18,042 nt of DNA. It comes from DATFMH01 sp035267045 (lineage in GTDB: Bacteria > Bacteroidota > Rhodothermia > Balneolales > DATFMH01). A program made the translations under genes and the position numbers. The stretch lies in contig DATFMH010000136.1 of assembly GCA_035267045.1 (NCBI GenBank), forward strand, positions 1-18,042, written 5' to 3'. The notes under the pieces were generated by a model that was given only the letters and a program-made list of their open reading frames with translations, was not told the DNA's origin and ran no database searches. How positions within the stretch are numbered: the stretch's first letter is position 1; every line of letters starts with the position of its first letter. Positions 15,581 to 18,042 of this stretch are shown here, piece by piece.

Positions 15581-18042
15581 TTGCAGATACTATCCGTCAT
15601 ATCACATAATAAACATGATCTTCAGAATGAATTAATCGAGAGATCCGGAAATCGTCCGATTCAGGAGACCCTGATTCTTGTTGCCAATCAATTGATGGTG
15701 CGTCATTTGCGGCGTATTCTGCAAAAATCGTTAAGTGGATTCGCACCCAAAATCATGACGCTCGAATCGTGGCTCGATGAGCTGGCGGAGATGAGCTTTA
15801 CCGATGAAGAGCGTCCCGGTCAGATATTGTCGCCGAAACAGGAGCGGCCGCTTGTGTTAGATGACTGGATCCGTAATCATACAGATAAACGCATTACACG
15901 GTTCAGGGGATCACAGAGCATTGATATTATATCCAATATCATCGGAGATATGCGGCGGGCGTGTCAACCGTTAAACAGTCTGTTACGTGAAGTAGAAAAA
16001 GAATCTGCCGTTCGGAAAAATCCGGATTTTGCTTTTCTACTGAAGGAATATGAGCACATGTTACAGGATCGAAACTGGATGGACCGGGAATTATTGCCGC
16101 TTAAGATTTCAACAGTATCCCCCATTTTTCTAAAGGAACAGCAAATTATTCTGTATGAGCTCGATTATGTGTTCGAGAGTCAGAAAGCCGGTCTAAAAAA
16201 TATTTTCAGTCAGCTTGGGGATAGATCAATCGTTCATATACAATATGAGCCTGAGGATAACTTTTCCCCGGTTACCCTGACTAACTGGCTACAGGAGTCG
16301 GCTAAAAAACAGGGATGGCCGTATCAAAAGAATCATGTGTCCCATACCGGTGCTTCACGTTTATCACGAAAACTCATAGATAACCAGATTTTAAGCGACG
16401 GTGAATTGCATACGGTCCTGGAAACCAAACGTCTGTATATAGAAAGCCACCATAATGCACGGACAGAGTTGGTGGAGTCATTGCGCCGTATTCGATGGAA
16501 TGTAGCGCAGACTGCTGATGGCGAGGTTGGTTCCCTGTTTAGTGATTACACCATACTCGTGGGTAATTTACCGGATTATCAGGCCCTGGCTGCAGCTCTC
16601 TCTGAACAGTATGAAGTTCCTGTTTATTGCACACGCGGACCCATTCTCGGGAGTCATCCGATTGTTCGCCGTTTCATGACCATGTTATCACTGGAACTGA
16701 ATGATTTCCAAATCGATGATATCTACCAGGTATTTGCCGATAATCAGTTTAAGCTTAGTGAGCTGAAAGAGGACAATGAAACGATCACGCCAAACATCCG
16801 GAGTTTTTGTCAGTTTTGCCGGAAATATAACCTGCGAAATCTCTCCGAGGCCCGAAAACGGTTAGATCATATCGTGGAACGCGGCCTCCGGCAGATTGAC
16901 GATGATAAAGTATACCGGGATGAAGAAAGCCGGTTAAAGGACCGGGAAGAGTTGCTGAATAATGCAGAATACTACAATAAAATCATTCGTATCCTGGAGC
17001 ATTACCGGAAACAGTTTGACATCTCACAGAAAAAGAAACTTCCGGATTGGGTAACCTGGGCCAAAGAACAGATTCAACAACAGCAGAATTTAGGAAGTAC
17101 GGTGGCCAATCAGGCCCGGCAGGATCTGGAAAATGTTTTAGATAACGTATTATTGACACATGAACGACTGGATTTGCATCCCGATCTAAAGATGGCGGAT
17201 TTCATCGAAGTGGTGACGCTGGCATTGGAAGGTGAACGGGAATCGAATCCTGATCAGCCGGATGCCGTTTTGTTGTCGGATGCCACTTATTTCGCCGATA
17301 CACAAGATAAAATCACTTTTTTATTGGGAATGAATGAAGGGGCTTTCCCGCGTCCGGTAAAAACAGATTTTCTGCGCTTCCGTTATCAAAAGGAATTTAA
17401 TACGTTGTTGCGTGATCGATCGCCCGAATCATTTATGGAAGCCCGGCATCATTTACAGCGCCAACTGGATAATGCCCGGATGCTTTATTTGTCACGCTAC
17501 CGTTTATCCGGACAAAGTCAGGTTATCGGTTCCGCATTATGGCAGGATATAGCTCATATTCTTCACTATGAAGATGACTCAATTCAGAATAAATGGGCCT
17601 GGGAAAAACTGCCGGGTGATTTGATCACTTCGGAATACGAGTGGCGCCGTTTTCAGGCCGGACAAGTGAATCAACCGGTTCATGATTGGTGGAAAACATC
17701 ACAAGAGCATACACATCACCAGTTGGTGGCTGCCGTAGAGTGGGAGCGTTCTCATCGTAAATGGATGGGAATTTACGACGGTGTAATGCAGCCCGGTTAT
17801 TTGGGATCAGAATTTCAGTCACTTATTCACAAACAGGTTGAAGCCTGGTGGCAAAGGAAGGTTTCCGTGGATGGCATTTACCGTTCTTCGATATCCCGTC
17901 TTGATGAGTACGCCAACTCACCGCTGGAATATTTCTTTAACCGGATATTACGGCTGCAACCACTGGCTCAGTATCATGATGATGCTGAATCGGATGTAAA
18001 AGGCAGTATCCTGCATAAGATCCTTCAGGAATTTTACACGCC
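15581..18042 (+). CDS. AddB/RecC-like PD-(D/E)XK nuclease subunit of a double-strand-break repair helicase (3' partial)
   Basis: The frame is open from 15545 to the window edge with no stop; about 820 residues are visible of an expected 950-1100. No ATG precedes 15695, and starting there would remove the conserved first strand. TTG 15581 gives QILSVISHNKHDLQNELIER then ETLILVANQLMVRHLRRIL, matching the start of AddB/RecC proteins, so a TTG start is preferred. The N-terminus lacks a Walker A motif. The middle has helicase-like regions, then TFLLGMNEGAFPRP (583-590 core) and RQLDNARMLYLSRYRLSG, both typical of AddB. The nuclease domain begins at about 768: SSISRLDEYANSPLEYFF, with Ser780 where AddB usually has the first Fe-S cysteine, then GSILHKIL with His812. 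The catalytic D...D-x-K part lies beyond the window. AddB works with AddA to resect broken DNA; addA may follow downstream. The family is clear; the exact subunit type is less so. Confidence 0.85.
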   Translation, partial: MQILSVISHNKHDLQNELIERSGNRPIQETLILVANQLMVRHLRRILQKSLSGFAPKIMTLESWLDELAEMSFTDEERPGQILSPKQERPLVLDDWIRNHTDKRITRFRGSQSIDIISNIIGDMRRACQPLNSLLREVEKESAVRKNPDFAFLLKEYEHMLQDRNWMDRELLPLKISTVSPIFLKEQQIILYELDYVFESQKAGLKNIFSQLGDRSIVHIQYEPEDNFSPVTLTNWLQESAKKQGWPYQKNHVSHTGASRLSRKLIDNQILSDGELHTVLETKRLYIESHHNARTELVESLRRIRWNVAQTADGEVGSLFSDYTILVGNLPDYQALAAALSEQYEVPVYCTRGPILGSHPIVRRFMTMLSLELNDFQIDDIYQVFADNQFKLSELKEDNETITPNIRSFCQFCRKYNLRNLSEARKRLDHIVERGLRQIDDDKVYRDEESRLKDREELLNNAEYYNKIIRILEHYRKQFDISQKKKLPDWVTWAKEQIQQQQNLGSTVANQARQDLENVLDNVLLTHERLDLHPDLKMADFIEVVTLALEGERESNPDQPDAVLLSDATYFADTQDKITFLLGMNEGAFPRPVKTDFLRFRYQKEFNTLLRDRSPESFMEARHHLQRQLDNARMLYLSRYRLSGQSQVIGSALWQDIAHILHYEDDSIQNKWAWEKLPGDLITSEYEWRRFQAGQVNQPVHDWWKTSQEHTHHQLVAAVEWERSHRKWMGIYDGVMQPGYLGSEFQSLIHKQVEAWWQRKVSVDGIYRSSISRLDEYANSPLEYFFNRILRLQPLAQYHDDAESDVKGSILHKILQEFYT

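Overview
The window looks like a chromosomal segment of a Gram-negative bacterium of the Bacteroidota or a neighbouring FCB lineage. This rests on moderate-to-low GC, several exported proteins (including a putative outer-membrane barrel) and a pair of ~1080-residue Asp-box propeller proteins of a type common in Bacteroidota. It also rests on an S9 peptidase fused to a formylglycine-enzyme-like domain and on intergenic DNA full of degenerate palindromic repeats. The lineage is an inference; no rRNA or other marker is present.

Left part (1-9440, all + strand): the 3' part of a prolyl-oligopeptidase (S9) with a C-terminal SUMF1/FGE-like domain, closed by a terminator-like hairpin. Two tandem, full-length paralogues of a secreted VPS10/sortilin-like BNR-repeat protein follow. 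They are separated by 182 bp that hold a striking pair of inverted, covarying hairpins. Two hairpins, one a textbook intrinsic terminator, close this block. Together the three genes suggest a periplasmic or surface module for handling peptides or glycoproteins, but their substrates are not visible.

Middle (9668-14310): a stand-alone radical SAM protein with an N-terminal cobalamin-binding-like domain (+) converges on a P3A-type proton-efflux P-type ATPase (-). The 485 bp between them encode nothing convincing and carry a dense series of short perfect hairpins and repeat remnants.

Right part (14658-18042): a secreted, probably outer-membrane beta-barrel protein (-) is divergent from a large AddB/RecC-like nuclease-helicase subunit (+) that runs off the window. 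Their spacer carries a perfect 20-bp palindrome, related to one near 11.67 kb, and an intrinsic-terminator-like hairpin. Both divergent genes appear to use non-ATG starts.

I found no tRNA, rRNA, CRISPR array, transposase or phage gene. No complete new multi-gene system is evident. The most unusual signals are the structured intergenic repeats, the peptidase-FGE fusion, and an AddB-like protein that has lost both its Walker A motif and the first iron-sulphur cysteine position.
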